Source: Symbiodinium natans
Taxonomy: Eukaryota > Sar > Dinophyceae > Suessiales > Symbiodiniaceae
Length of the DNA: 64,000 bases
Assembly (NCBI GenBank): GCA_905221605.1
Contig: CAJNDS010000535.1
Span: 256,001-320,000, forward strand
Direction of reading: 5' to 3'
Both the position numbers and the translations under genes were made by a program. The notes under the pieces are model-generated. The model did not search any database, was not told the origin of the DNA, and saw only the letters and a list, made by a program, of their open reading frames with translations. The stretch's first letter is position 1. Every line of letters begins with the position of its first letter. Below are positions 47,199 through 59,200 of the stretch, piece after piece.

Positions 47199-47445
47199 GG
47201 GTTTGTTCTCAGATCACCCAGACCTTAAGCCCAAACCTTAAGTTTTAATTGGATGGGTTTCGGTTACTAAGAGTGGGTTGTATACCAAGAATGACTTTTG
47301 TTTATTCTGAACCAACACGGTATACAAACGCAGTTCTGGGTATAGCTGCTGGGTGTCAGCGCCAAAAGTATTGTACCAGCTCAACAATGCATAAGAAGGG
47401 ATTCTGATGTAGGCTCATTGTTTCAGGGTGTTCAGGAAATGCACT
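47199..47445. repeat. 240-bp duplicate, copy 2
   Basis: Second copy of 46016-46255, with roughly 85-90% identity by eye and small indels. The two copies bracket most of the palindromic repeats. Confidence 0.75.
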
Positions 47446-47803
47446 AAATTTGTATGCAACTTCCTCCGTCCGCACCTCCTGTAAGACCCTGCGACCCCTG
47501 CTTCAAGCCCTCGCCTGTCAAATCATATGACTTAGCGCCCTGCAGACTCTGTGTTGTAATGGCTTTGCTTCCGGCGCCCATGCCATTTAAGTGTTGTTCG
47601 GTCCCCTTCCCCGACGGTGGACCATTAAACCCTAAACTCTAAACCCTAGACCCTAAACCCTAAACCCTAACCCCAAAATTCTGTTTCCAGACCTGCCAGT
47701 CGAAGATTCTTCCACCTGTCGAGCTGTCAAACCCCTAAATCCTAAACCCTAAACCCTAAACCCTATAAACCCTAAACCCTAAACCCTACGTGCCCCTTCC
47801 GCC

Positions 47804-49653
47804 ATGCGGCCGCGCGGCCAGACAAGCCAGGAGTTCAAGCGAGCGCAGCGGCGCCTGAACCCTCCTCCGGTGGTGCCACCGCGGCCGAAGGACATCTTGG
47901 TTGCCGTTCAGGGTGTTCAGGGCTTGGGTGCGGGGGTGGTTGACTGCAAGTGTCAGAGTCAGCTTCCATGAAAGAAACTTGTGAATCCCTCCCTGCAGGG
48001 GCCGGATGGAACTGGCTTCGCTGTGCCTGTAGCGGCTGGCGTGCCGTCTCCGGCACCGGCTTCTGTGCCTGATTTCATCATCTTGTGTATTCGTTTTTTC
48101 TACGAGGCCATGGGTTTGTTGGCCCTGAAAATTCCGGGGTTTCCAAAACAGGTCCGGCCTCCTGCGCAGGCGGTGAGACCACCACCTGTTGCAGCAGCTT
48201 GGTAGGCTACGAGAGAACTATTCGGTTTGGTGTTGCGCCCGACACCTCCAAAGAGTAAAAATTGTTGCGCCCGAGAAAGGCGATAGTAGTAGAGGTTGCC
48301 CCTGACAAAGGCGATATCACTTAGGGAGGCGTGCAAGGTCAAAGCTATATGCTCCGTGGTGCTCTCGTTGCAGCCTGGCGATGTCCACGTTGCGCTTGAA
48401 AAGATGTCAGTCGCCTGATCGTGAGCCTGGGTCAGGATCCCCATGATGAGGCCACGCACAAGGCATTGGCTGATGGCCTGGCGCTCGAGACCGAGGAACC
48501 GGAAGTTGCAAAGCCGCAGGACTCGGAGCAAGCGGCAATGCTGGAGGAGACTCTCCAGCACGTCCAGCTGCCTGCAGACTTGAAGTCGATCTTGCTGAAG
48601 ATGGACAGTTGTGAGCTTGCAAAGCTGGTCCCATGCCGCCACGCGCCAGCGCCTAAGCAGGCGCAATGTGAGCCCGCGTCTCGAAGCATTGTCCGAACAA
48701 TTGTGGTGTCTCAGGTCGGGATGCCCTGATTCACTTCACCCACAGGCCCAGACCATCGACGACTTCATGACGGAATGCTGGGCACAGCAAGCTGGTGTAT
48801 CTCGATGGCAAGCACTTGGACGGTCGCAGCCAGAAAACCGAGGGGCAGATCAAGAGGGAGGTCCAGAAGAGAGTCAAGGAGCTGGCGGGTGATATGTGCC
48901 GAAGGAAATCCACTGTCACAGTGCGGCTCCTTTACCCCTTCAGGGAACTCGGCGACAGCGGTCACTTCAAAACCCGAACCAGAACAGCAATGCACGCCTC
49001 CCTTCCGGAGCCCTTGGAGAACCTCTTCGTGATCAAGGCCAGGAAGGATGGCTCTGCGACAAAAAGTATGTGGGCCTGGAAGCAGACACATGCAGCCGGG
49101 GCATGCCCAATTTGTGCTCCGAGCTGCAACAGCAAAGAACTTTCATTGCATGTAGGAGTACGAAATTGAATTGCTGTGTCCACCTTCCGTCGACGTCATT
49201 GCGGAGGCCAAGTCGTTGAACCTGCTGAGCCATGACTACGCTGCAACCACCGAGCAGCTGAAGGAAGTTGAGAAGGCCAAAGTCTCGCAGAAGCTGAGCT
49301 TGAAGGGCCAGGTCCTTGCCTTGAAGCTGCTGGATCACGCTTCCCAGAGTGACTCCAGACAGCCTTTGGTGATTGCAGCAAGCAAGTGGCCCAAGCCAAA
49401 GGCCAGCATTGCAAGTCTGCCTCGATCCCTTCATGACCTGATCCTGGCGGTGCCATCTTCGGGCGAAAATGGGGAAGCGCTTGTGAGGAGCGTCCTGCCC
49501 ACAGAAGTCTTAAAGATGAAGGGATGGACATGGAATGTGGTAAGCCTGGCGACGCTGCCTCCAAAGGCAGAGATGCAGTCCGTGCAACGACTGCCACACA
49601 TGCCGGCGGTTCGCGCGTGGCTGCAAGGTGCTCTTGGCCAGCTGACAATTTGA
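47804..49653 (+). CDS. Unidentified multi-exon gene (possibly damaged)
   Basis: Exon-like pieces: 47804-47911 (ATG; MRPRGQTSQEFKRAQRRL, then a proline-rich run and DILVAVQ), 47999-48151 (acceptor CTGCAG; hydrophobic FIILCIRFFYEAMGLLALKI near its end; GTCCGG donor), 48436-48660 (DPHDEATHKALADGLALE; AG|GC donor), 48746-about 48950 and a last exon 49156-49653 of 165 codons (starts EYEIELLCPPSVDVIAEAKS, ends LQGALGQLTI, TGA). Phase fits from 48436 to 48746. Inside 48746-48950 the frame must change by one base (AQTIDDFMTECW to SKLVYLDGKHLDGRSQKTEG), so there is an indel or missed intron. No family is recognised. Introns here are short and free of telomere-like repeat, unlike the Obg and YTH genes. 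Confidence 0.5.
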
Positions 49654-49984
49654 AGTGTCAGAATCCCTCAGTGGCTTCCTGGTTCGAAGAACCTAATTTT
49701 GGCCCAGTTGCATGCTGAGCAGCAGCATGGCATGTCGGCAGGTGGAGCACTTGGGATAACAAAAACTTGACCTGTCCAGCGCTTGGCCATAGCATGCACG
49801 AAAGCCAGGCGACGACATGACCCACATGGAGACTGGCGCCTGGCTCTCAGAGACATGTGTGTTTTGTCTGGAGGTCGGCGTTCTGCTACAGAAGGATCAG
49901 GGTTTAGGGTTTGGGGTTCGAGGTCCTTGGGGAATGATGGTGTAACGCAGAGGCTCACCCATTTGTACTATTGAGGAACATTGG

Positions 49985-50850
49985 AAAAAGCGCGGGCCAA
50001 GCGTCCTGTTGAGCTCGCTTGCGCACCACGCCTGCCAAACGTTGATGAGACTTCGCATGAGGGGCATAACTCAGTCAAAATCTGCTGCACTGTTGCGAAA
50101 AGTTTGCAGCCGCTGGCCATCTCGGCCAAAGAAACGCCATAAGCCCAGGCTTCTGTTTTTTCTGAAACATGCCACGTTGACGAAGCTCCAAAATTTCTGG
50201 GCATCGGTAGTTGCCAGTGTACGGCGCCAAATCGAGTTTCTGTCCCGGGAGCTTTCCTCGCGCGCATTGCCAAAACGTGTCAGCTTTGCAAGGAACTGCA
50301 CGTCGCACCAGTGGAATACTCGGGGGCGAATGTCGCAGTGAAGAAGTCGCAGCTCCGAGTGCAAATAACGCAAAGCACTTGCCACCTGCGACGCTGCAGC
50401 TTGCAGCTTCTCGCCTTTGAAGGGGCCCTGCTGCTCAACCAAGTCTGCCACGCACGGCAGGGCCGGATGAAGAAGCACTCTGATAGCATCGCCTCCGGGC
50501 TCCAATAATTTGCAGAAGGAACAGCGGCGTCACGTCAGCAGGTGCGGATTGAAGGCGCTGGAGGACCTTCAACTCTCGGGCGAGATCATTGGGGTCAGAG
50601 TACATCACAGCGTGACAACGCCAGTGGAGATTGCTGTGTGTCGGCTGGTAGGTGGTAATGGCGTTGCCCGGGTACACCACCTTTCCCAAAACAAAGGATC
50701 CAACAACAATGTTCATTGGGCTGGACTCCTTCTGGCCATCTTCCTTTGTACCCACTGGTGCAGGAGAAAATACTTGCTGCCGGGCCCGCTCCTGCGCCTC
50801 CTTTTCCTTGGCCAAATCCTCCCGCCCAAGACGCTGGGATGTCCCCAAAT
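49985..50850 (-). pseudogene. Decayed protein kinase (pseudokinase) fragment
   Basis: Read on the minus strand from 50850 down, through at least three frame changes. N-lobe: FVLGKVVYPGNAI, then CHAVMYSDPNDLARELKVLQ (the VAIK lysine is methionine; the helix-C Glu is kept). C-lobe: ASALRYLHSELRLLHCDIRP (HRD is HCD; Asp kept), LTRFGNAR (DFG Asp is Arg), YTGNYRCPEIL (APE-like) and AWAYGVSLAEMASG (subdomain IX). Frameshifts occur near 50505, 50250 and 50190. Loss of the lysine, DFG Asp and frame suggests a dead copy, though spliced microexons cannot be excluded. No telomere-like repeat lies within it. Confidence 0.6.
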
Positions 50851-51459
50851 GCCCCGAGAGCCCAAGGTGGCAGGCCCCAAAACACCCGAAGAAGACTCAG
50901 CCTTGCCACCCCCAGCCCCCAAAAACTCATTGTGAACCTAGGTTCCAAAACAAATAGCTCGGTCAAAGCTTTCCGTCAAAACTTTTTTGGGCCCGAACCA
51001 TATACCCTAAACCCTAAACACTGGCCAGGAAGCAGAAAAGGATCCGCGATCTCAGCTCGGAGGACACTTGAGGATGCGCTGTTTGAGAAGCGAAGGCTCT
51101 TGCAGACCTTGGTGCAGATACATCAGCGTCCGTGACAAGTGACTTGTCGCTTGTGACTTGCCAGTGTGGCAATTTAACTTGCTAGTGGCATTTTGGACAT
51201 GCACCGTGCAGAGGAGAGAAAAGAGCCTATTTCTCCGAGACCGATGCTTGCATTGCAGCACTGTTTCCTGCAGTCAGATTGATTGTGTTTCTGGCCCAGG
51301 CATCAGGTCAGCTGCTGACGACCATGATGGCCGCAGTCGGGGAAAGCAATTTGCGATGCATGTCAAGCTTGCTGTTGGCCCACGGATAAGATAGGCAAAC
51401 TCATTCTAGAAATGCTTGAAAGTTTAACCTTGACCCCTTGGGCTCACTGGACCCCTAAG

Positions 51460-51730
51460 GAGGTTCCAAGGTGTGAGGTATGAGGTTGTGCAGTTGTGCA
51501 TTTGTATATGTTGCTATTTGGCTTACTAGGGTTACTAGGGGAAGGCTACGAAAGATACCCCCTAGAGCCATGTATATGCTAGACTACGTGTACTGTACAG
51601 TGTAAAGAACACAGGTAGCATTTCGTTAGTGTTGTTTCTTTTGTCTTTGCTGAGTGTAGTTCTCAAAGTCTCTGAGCCTGACCATCATGGAAAACGCGCG
51701 AGCTCCGTTAACAGGGCAGCCTGTTCAACA
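51460..51730 (+). repeat. Direct repeat, right copy
   Basis: Second copy of 41800-42060. It ends inside the leader frame (ATGGAAAACGCGCGAGCTCC... at 51687) and runs directly into CCCTAAA repeat, as if the element were cut by, or healed with, telomere-like sequence. Confidence 0.7.
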
Positions 51731-51868
51731 CCTACCCCAAACCCTAAGCACTAAACCCTAAACCCTAAACCCTAAACCCTGAACCCTGAACCCTGAACCC
51801 TGAACCCTAAACCCTAAACCCTAAACTCTAAACCCTAAACCCTAAACCCTAAACCCTAAACCCTAAAC
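51731..51868. repeat. CCCTAAA/CCCTGAA array
   Basis: Telomere-like C-strand repeat with CCCTGAA variants, directly abutting the truncated retroelement end at 51730 and preceding the first YTH-gene segment. Confidence 0.88.
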
Positions 51869-51922
51869 CTTGTTGGGCTTTGGGCCATATCCCTGGTCAG
51901 CATCTTTGGTTTGGGCTTTCAG

Positions 51923-53235
51923 CCCCTGGGGCGCTGGGGCATCATGTACTTCAATCAGAGTCGTCTGGGTTTGGGGTTTAGGGTGTCTCTATAAGGATTA
52001 GAGTGTAGGACATAAGACTTAGGACTTAGGACTTAGGGTTTAGGGGCTTTAAGTGTAGGGATTCGAGTTTAGGGCGTTCGTGTGTGTTAGGCGCGGAGGT
52101 TGAGTCATCGGGTGCAGTTGGTTCGAGGTTGTTTCAACTGGCACAGCTATTCAGCAACCAAAGCCTAAACTCCAGCTACTTGAACTCCCAACCCTAAACC
52201 CTAAACCCTAGGTCCCAAACCTATAGACTGTAAACAGACCTTAAACCCTAAACCCTGAACGAGCACAGGAGCCCGGAAACCTTAGCTGCGGTTTAGGCTT
52301 TTAGGCTTCAAGGGTATAGGGTGTCGAGCTCAGTGGGTGCAGACCCCAGGGTTTAGGTGTTAGGGTTTAGGGTTGGCGCAGCGCTCCTGCACTACCTGCA
52401 GGCCACCGCTCCGTGATGCTTAAAACTGAATTCGCACATCACCCCTCATTAACCCCCAACCCCTAAACCCAAGTGCCTCTTGCTGCTGCTGGTGACTTCG
52501 ACGGGGCCAGCAAGGGAAAGGGGCACCCGAAACCCTCGACCCGTAGCAGGTTTTTTTGTTTGGGGGGGAGGGGGGTTGGGGCCGCTAGTGTTCCATGCAC
52601 CCCAGTCCCCCTAAACCCTGAACCCTGAACCCTGAACCCTAAACCCTAAACTAAACCCTAAACCCTAGACCCTAGACCCTAAACCCTTCTCTTATGGCGT
52701 TCCTGTACAGCGAGGTGATCACCAGCAATCTGGGTGAGAACGTCGTCAAGTCGGTGGAGCACAATGCCCTCCCCCAAGGATGCATGCACCGAAAGAGGGT
52801 TTAGGGTTTAGGGTTTAGGGTTTAGGGTTTAGGGTTTAGGGTTTAGGAGTATATACTCGAGCCTCAAAGTCATGAAACAGGAAGCGCCTTGAAAGCCCAA
52901 GTATAAGATTTTTGTTAGCCTAGGGTTTAGGAGTTTGGGGTCTAGGGTTATATGGTTTTTGTGGCTAGGGTTTTGGCTTACAGAGATTCAGGATGTATAT
53001 GACCACATCGTACATATGCAGACCCTGCAGGAACCACTTGGGGGGCACCTGCAGCCAATTTTCGGTTTGGGAGGTAGGTTTTTGGGCTTAAGTACTCCTT
53101 ACAAAAGGCACCTTGACCCTAGGGCCCCAAACCCCAAAACCGCCAAACCCCAAACAATCATCCCCGAACTCGGCCAAAACCTCAGCACAAGCCCCTAAAC
53201 CCTCAATTACCAAACCCTAAACCCCCAAACCCCTT

Positions 53236-53286
<51 letters not shown>

Positions 53287-56200
53287 CCTTAAACCCCAAA
53301 CTCTAAACTTCATGCCCTCCTCTGCCCGATTATGAGCCCGAGGTTTGGGCCACCCAAAGAAAGAATGAAGACGCCCTCACCGATGCTTTTCTTCACAGCA
53401 AGGCACCGGGCTTTGTAAACCCTAGGGTTTAGGGTCTAGGGGTTTAAAGGGTTACTACAGGGGCCTGAATGATTCGAATTGGGTTTTGGTGGTATCAGAG
53501 TAGACTTGCAAAGGGACCATAAGGGAATACTATGAAGCAAGGCGACGGATTCTCAGGGGCTTTCGGGCCTTAGAGAGTTCCGGAGCAAGAGAAGCCTAAA
53601 CCCTAAACCCTAAACCCTAAGCCCTAAGCCCTAAACTGCCCTAAACCCTAAACCCTAAACCCTAAACCCTAAACCCTAAACCCTAAACCCTAAACCCTAA
53701 ACCCTAAACCCGAAGCCGTTATAGGATGCTTTCGGTTGTTGAGGTTTGCAGCCTAAGCCCAAAACCCTGAACGCCCACCCCGCGTTTCCTCTCTTGGTTG
53801 CAAAACCCTCCGTGACACCTTAACGTATGTTGACTGTATGCGTTTAGGATGTTCGGTTCAGGGTTTAGTACGGCTTCGTTTCCCTAAACCCTAAACCCCA
53901 AACGTTTCCCTAAACCCTAAACCCCAAACCCTAGGGTCAAGGGTTAGGGCGTTCAAGGACCTGGTAGCATGGCTTGCAGGCTGCCCACAGCACCGCCAAC
54001 GAAGCCCTGAACAGTAGGTTTTAGGGTCCTAAACCTAAGTCCTAAACCCTAACCCCTAAACCCTAAACCTTACACCCAAAAACCCTAAAACCCTAAAACT
54101 CTATGCCCCCCTAACCTCACCAAAACGACCCCAAACCCTCAAGACCCTGAAGCCCTAAGCTCCAAGCCTTTAGCCCTCAACCGCATGAAGGGATTTAGGA
54201 CTTTAGGGTTTTAGGGTTTAGGGTCTGGGGTTTGGGGTTTAGGGTTCGGGGCCTAGAGTTTTGGGTTCAGGGGTTTAGGGTTTTCGGGTTTTTGATTCAG
54301 GGTTTTAAGGGTCTAGTGTTTTACCGTTTTAGGGTTTAGGTCGTCACGGCTTTCGGATTTTAGGCTCCCAGGGTTCTAGTGTTGAGGGTGTATGTAACCC
54401 GAAAACCTCACTGAAGGCAGTCATCCTCATCTTCTCCGTCAACAAGAGCGGGGCCTTCCAGGGCTACGCGCGCATGCCCTTTGTCCCGAAACCCTAAACC
54501 CTAAGCCCTAAGCCCTAAACCCTAAACCCTACACCCTAAACCCTAAACCCTAAACCCTAAACCCAGGAGCAGGGCTTGTGTAGAGAATCGGGTTTAGGGA
54601 TTGGGGTCTGGGGTGCGGAGATGAGGTTCCAGGGTTTAGGGTTTAGGGCTAAACCCTAAACCCTAAACCCGAATGACTCCCTAAACCCTAAAAACCAGAT
54701 GCAGATCTGGGAGCCATCATATTCGGGGGTTTGCGAAGGCTCCCTTACAAAAAGTAGTTTCCTAATGGGTTTAGGGTTTGGGGTTTGGGGTTTAGGGTTT
54801 AGGGTTTAGTATTTAAGGAGTATTCATACAAAAAGTACTTTCGTCAGGGTCCAGGTATCAATTTTTTATATACTTGGGCCTTGAAGTACCTCCTATACAG
54901 GGACTTTAGGGCCCTAAGTATACAATAATGAGGTACATGGACCCTTAGGGGTTTCCTAACAGCGCTTAAGAATGGAGTATTCATGGCGCGCTAATTGCAT
55001 CATTCTTGTATGTGTTCATTTCGGCAAAGCAGCCACAGCTTCCAGTTTGACCAGCGCGCGTGGCAAGCATCTAAAGTCCATATTCTAGAATGCGCAGCAG
55101 AAGCATTTTCGGAATGGACGATCATACTGGGATCGGGCATATCCAGGAGGGGCGAAGATGGCCGATTGTGCTCGAGGAGACGATGGCACGGTTGTCGTGT
55201 GGCGCGAGGGCGAGCAATGCAACATCATTGCCACGGACTTACCAACATTGCAAATCTGGGCCGACGACGAGATCTTCCGTATCACCAACGCTCGAAATTC
55301 TTTGGAAGCTCGAAACCCGAAACCACTCCACGACGAAGTCTGCTGCGATGTGGGGCGTGTCCAGCAACTTCACGTTTAGCTTCGCTTCTTTGGTGATTGG
55401 GGCAATGTTGCACACCATGGTGTTCCAAGACAGAGAGGTTTAGGGTTTAGGGTTTAGGGCTACATAGACAGATAGACATATTAGGCTTTGGAGCGGTTGA
55501 TCCCTGAGTCTGTAATTAATCCACCAAAGGCTCCCAACGCTGTAAGAGTTTCGTGCTCCCATGTTGAACATGTTGGGGTTTAGGGTTTAGGGTTTAGGGT
55601 TTAGGGTTTAGGGTTTAGGCCCGAAATCGTAATCCTTCGAGAGTCAAACGGCTCGCCCCCTAAATGCCCCACACCTCCTTTCAGACCCCTAAACTGATAC
55701 ACCACCCAAAAGCCCTAAACGTTTACAAGCCCGAAACCCTAAGCCCTAACCCTAAACACTAAACCCTAGCCCTAAACCCTAAACCCTGAGCCTAAACCCT
55801 AAACCCGAAACCCTAATCCCGAAACCCAGGCGAAGCCTTCCTGGCCTGTCCAAGTGCCGGACGAATCCCTTTGGAGGTTACGGCCGGATGTTCGATGCCT
55901 GGGCCTCAATATGGTTTATGGGTTTAGGGTTTAGGGTTTAGGGTTAGGGTTTAGGGTTTAGGGTTTAGGGGTTCCAGGGTTTAGGGGGGTTTAGGGTTTA
56001 GGGTTCAGGGTTCAAGGTTCAGGTTTTAGGGTTCCAGGGAGAAGGGTTTCAGGGTGGCCCGAGGTTCAGGTTTTAGGGTTAGCCCTAAACCCTAAACCCT
56101 GAACCCTAAACCCTAAAACCTAAACTCTAAACCGTTTCAAGGGGGTGCGCAGGATTTAGGGTTCATGGCGGCTCAATGTTCAGGTTTTCGGGTTTAGGTT

Positions 56201-59200
56201 ATTGTTGGGTTCTAGTTCTTAGGATTTGGTTCAAGGTTAGGGGGTCAGGTTGAGCATGACGCCCTGTATGGGGACTTGAGGCTTTTGGGGGACATTGTTT
56301 GGGATGTTCCCCCTTATATCAACAGGTCTTAATAGGCATTCTAGTAACCCCCGCCCTATTTTACTCCCCTGAGTTAAAAAGCGTGTATAAGTTGGAGAAG
56401 TGACCATCGAGGTGTTCTGATGAGTGGGTTTAGGGAATAGGGTTTGGGGTTTGGTATGGGTCTCTGCATGTTCGTTTCCGAGCTTCGCACCAGCCGCATC
56501 CGCTAGAGAATAGATGTCGCTGATAGAGAACCTCATAAACCGCCTAAACCTCAACCCTAAACACTTGAAACCCTAAGCCCTAAACCCTAAGACCTAACCC
56601 CAAGACCCTAAACCCTAAACCCTAAACCCTAAACCCCAAGACCCTAAACCCTAAACCCTAGTACGCGTGCTTCGACTCAGGGCCCATGAACCCTAAGTCT
56701 CTAAACCCGGGGATTCAGGGTTCAGGGTTTGGGGTTTAGGGTTTAGGGTTTAGGGTTTAGGGTTTAGGGTTTTTCCCAGATCCACCCCCCCAGTCTAGTT
56801 CCTTGTTGCTGATGCTGACGACATTCTGAGTCTAGGACAAACATCGGCTTGTCGTGGGCAGTTGCAGCAACAAAGGCCTTGTAAGATGCTAAGGTGCTGG
56901 AACCCAAACCCTAAACCCTAAGCCCTGAACCCTGAACCCTGAACCCTAAACCCTGAACCCTGAACCCTGAACCCTAAACCCAGCCCTAAACCCTAAACCC
57001 TAAACCCTAAGCCCTAAACCCTAAACCCTAAACCCTAAACCCTAAACCCTAAACCCTGAAGCCCAGACCCTGAAACCCCTCAACCCAAGGTGGAATGGCT
57101 GCGCCTCCAGGATGTTGTCATGCCGGAGGCCTGCAGGGGTTAGGGGTTGGGGTTTAGGGTTTAGGGTTTAGGGTTTAGGGTTTAGGGTTTAGGGTTTAGG
57201 GTTTAAGGTTTAATTGGAGCTAAGGGTTTGGTGAAGTTGGGGTGTAGGGTTTAGGGTTTAGGGAGTTTAGGGAGTTTAGGGAGTTTAGGGAGTTTAGGGA
57301 GTTTAGGGAGTTTAGGGAGTTTAGGGGGTTTAGGGAGTTTAGGGTTTAGGGAGTTTAGGGAGTTTTATGGAGTTTAGGGAGTTTAGGGAGTTTAGGGTTT
57401 AGGGTTTAGGGTTTCCCAAACAGCAGGATCGCAGGGCGCCACCCCCAAGCCCGAAGTCCTGAACCAAGCACCAACTGATCTGGCCTCCCCTCTCCCTGAC
57501 TCCCTGGTTCTCCCTAAACCCTAAACCCTAAACCCTAAACCCTAAACGCCTTTTTTTCCCTTTAAGGGATTCGAAAAGGGACCTCATTCCCTTATTCCCT
57601 ACTAAGAACCAGCCAGTTGAATGTCGTGATGCAATCTCAGAAGTCCGCCAGGGTACAGAAGCAGACTCAGAACCCTTAAGACCCTAGGCTTAGGGTTTAG
57701 GGTTTAGGGTTTAGGGTTTAGGGTTTAGGGTTTAGGGTTTAGGGTTTAGGGAACCCTAAACCCTAAACCCTAAACCGCACGTAGGGTCAGGACGGGGGGC
57801 GGGGGAGCTCCCTGTTATAGCATAAGGAGGGGGTATAAGGGTCCTTAGCTTTCAAAACCATGCAGGCACGATCAACAAAACAAAAAGCCACGAACCCTAA
57901 ACCCAAAGCCCAAATCCTAGATCCTGAATCCTGGACTCGGAATCTTGCCAGGTCTCCTATCTGCGCAACTCCCTGGATGGGGGCAGAGAGGCACCTGCAT
58001 CCGAGAGAAGCGCCCCAACCAAAGGTGTGTCGGTTTTCGGGTCTGGGGCGTATTGCGTACGCTGCAGGGTTTAGGGTTAGGGTTTAGGGTTTAGGGTTTA
58101 GGGTTTAGGGTTTAGGGAGTCTGGGGTGTAGGCTGTGAGGTTTAGGGTGTTTGTGTGGGGCTTAGACCCTGAACCAAAGGACCCCCATGTCCAGGATGTG
58201 CCCGTATTCCCTTTTAGGGTCTAGGGCTTGAAGGTTTGGGGTTTAGGGTTTAGGGTTTAGGGCTTAGGGAACTTAAATCTCTACCTCAGTGTCAGCATGT
58301 GGGCCTTGTTCGTGGAAGTATTTCTCGTCTTTTGGGCAATTTGTTCACGTGGTTTAGATACACCCCAAGCGAATGCTCGCAATCTAGTTCTAAGGGCAGC
58401 ATGCTCAGAAGTAGGAGTGGCTGAGAGCCTTGGAACGTTTTATACCCTAGAAGTCCGGCACCCGTCCATATTGCGGGTATTCTTTCAGCTGGACGTTGGG
58501 TGACTTGCCTGATCGATCTGTAAGGTCTGGAGTTTGCATTTTTGGGGCCCAAGGCCTGATTCCAATCGGGAACCGTCCGGTGCAGGGCGTCAGCAGCCCG
58601 GACGCTAAGCTTAGACCCTAAACCCTAAACACTAAACCTTAATTTGGTTGCCGAGATAAACCATCCTGGTGAGCACCCCTTAAGCCACAGAACCATGAAC
58701 CCCACCTCTATAGACAGGGTTTATAGTACTGTTACTGGTGAGTGTTTATAGGGTTGCTTATAAATATTGGCGAGTGTCAATATGGGTGCAGTTTTTAGAC
58801 TACTAAAATATGCTCCAATGAAAGCTTGAGCCCAAGGGCCAAAGCCCCCAAACGCCTACACCCTAAACCCGGATGTCGCAACTGCAGCGACGCGTTGAGA
58901 AAAGGTGGGCTTTGCTGCACTGCGTGAGGTCATGCTCGGTTGGGTTTAGGGTTTAGGGTTTAGGGTTTAGGGATTAGGGTTTAGGGTTTAGAGTTTAGAG
59001 TTTAGAGTTTAGAGTTTAGAGTTTAGGGTAGGTTTAGGGCTACACCCCACTTATAAGCTCCCTGAGTTCTCTACTTGTAGGTTTCTCTCGGACTGTGCTG
59101 TTTCGAGCGGAACTTTAAACTCTAAACCCTAAGCCCTAAGCCCTGAACTCTAAACCCAAACCCCAACACCAGAAGTCCAACATCAAGTAACCCTAAACCC

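Larger units (their letters stand above)
45746..48306. repeat. Dispersed palindromic repeat, core GCGCCTGCAGAAGGCGATAG
   Basis: Copies or variants start at about 45746, 45829, 45956, 46366, 46458, 46849 (two in tandem), 46934, 48263 and 48285. Each has a CGCCT...AGGCG stem with a 4-6 nt loop, and compensating changes occur: CCGCCTGAAAAAGGCGG at 46457 and GCGCCTGAAGAGGGCG at 46849. Three copies are preceded by GAGAATGCCCCTATTCGCTC or a close variant, making a larger unit of about 50 bp. No protein is encoded. Confidence 0.65.

Noticed and set aside
58888-58904. An extra YTH exon (RRVEK)
   Set aside because: The YTH spacing from NSLDGGRE to YARDGQE is already correct without it, and its phase does not fit.
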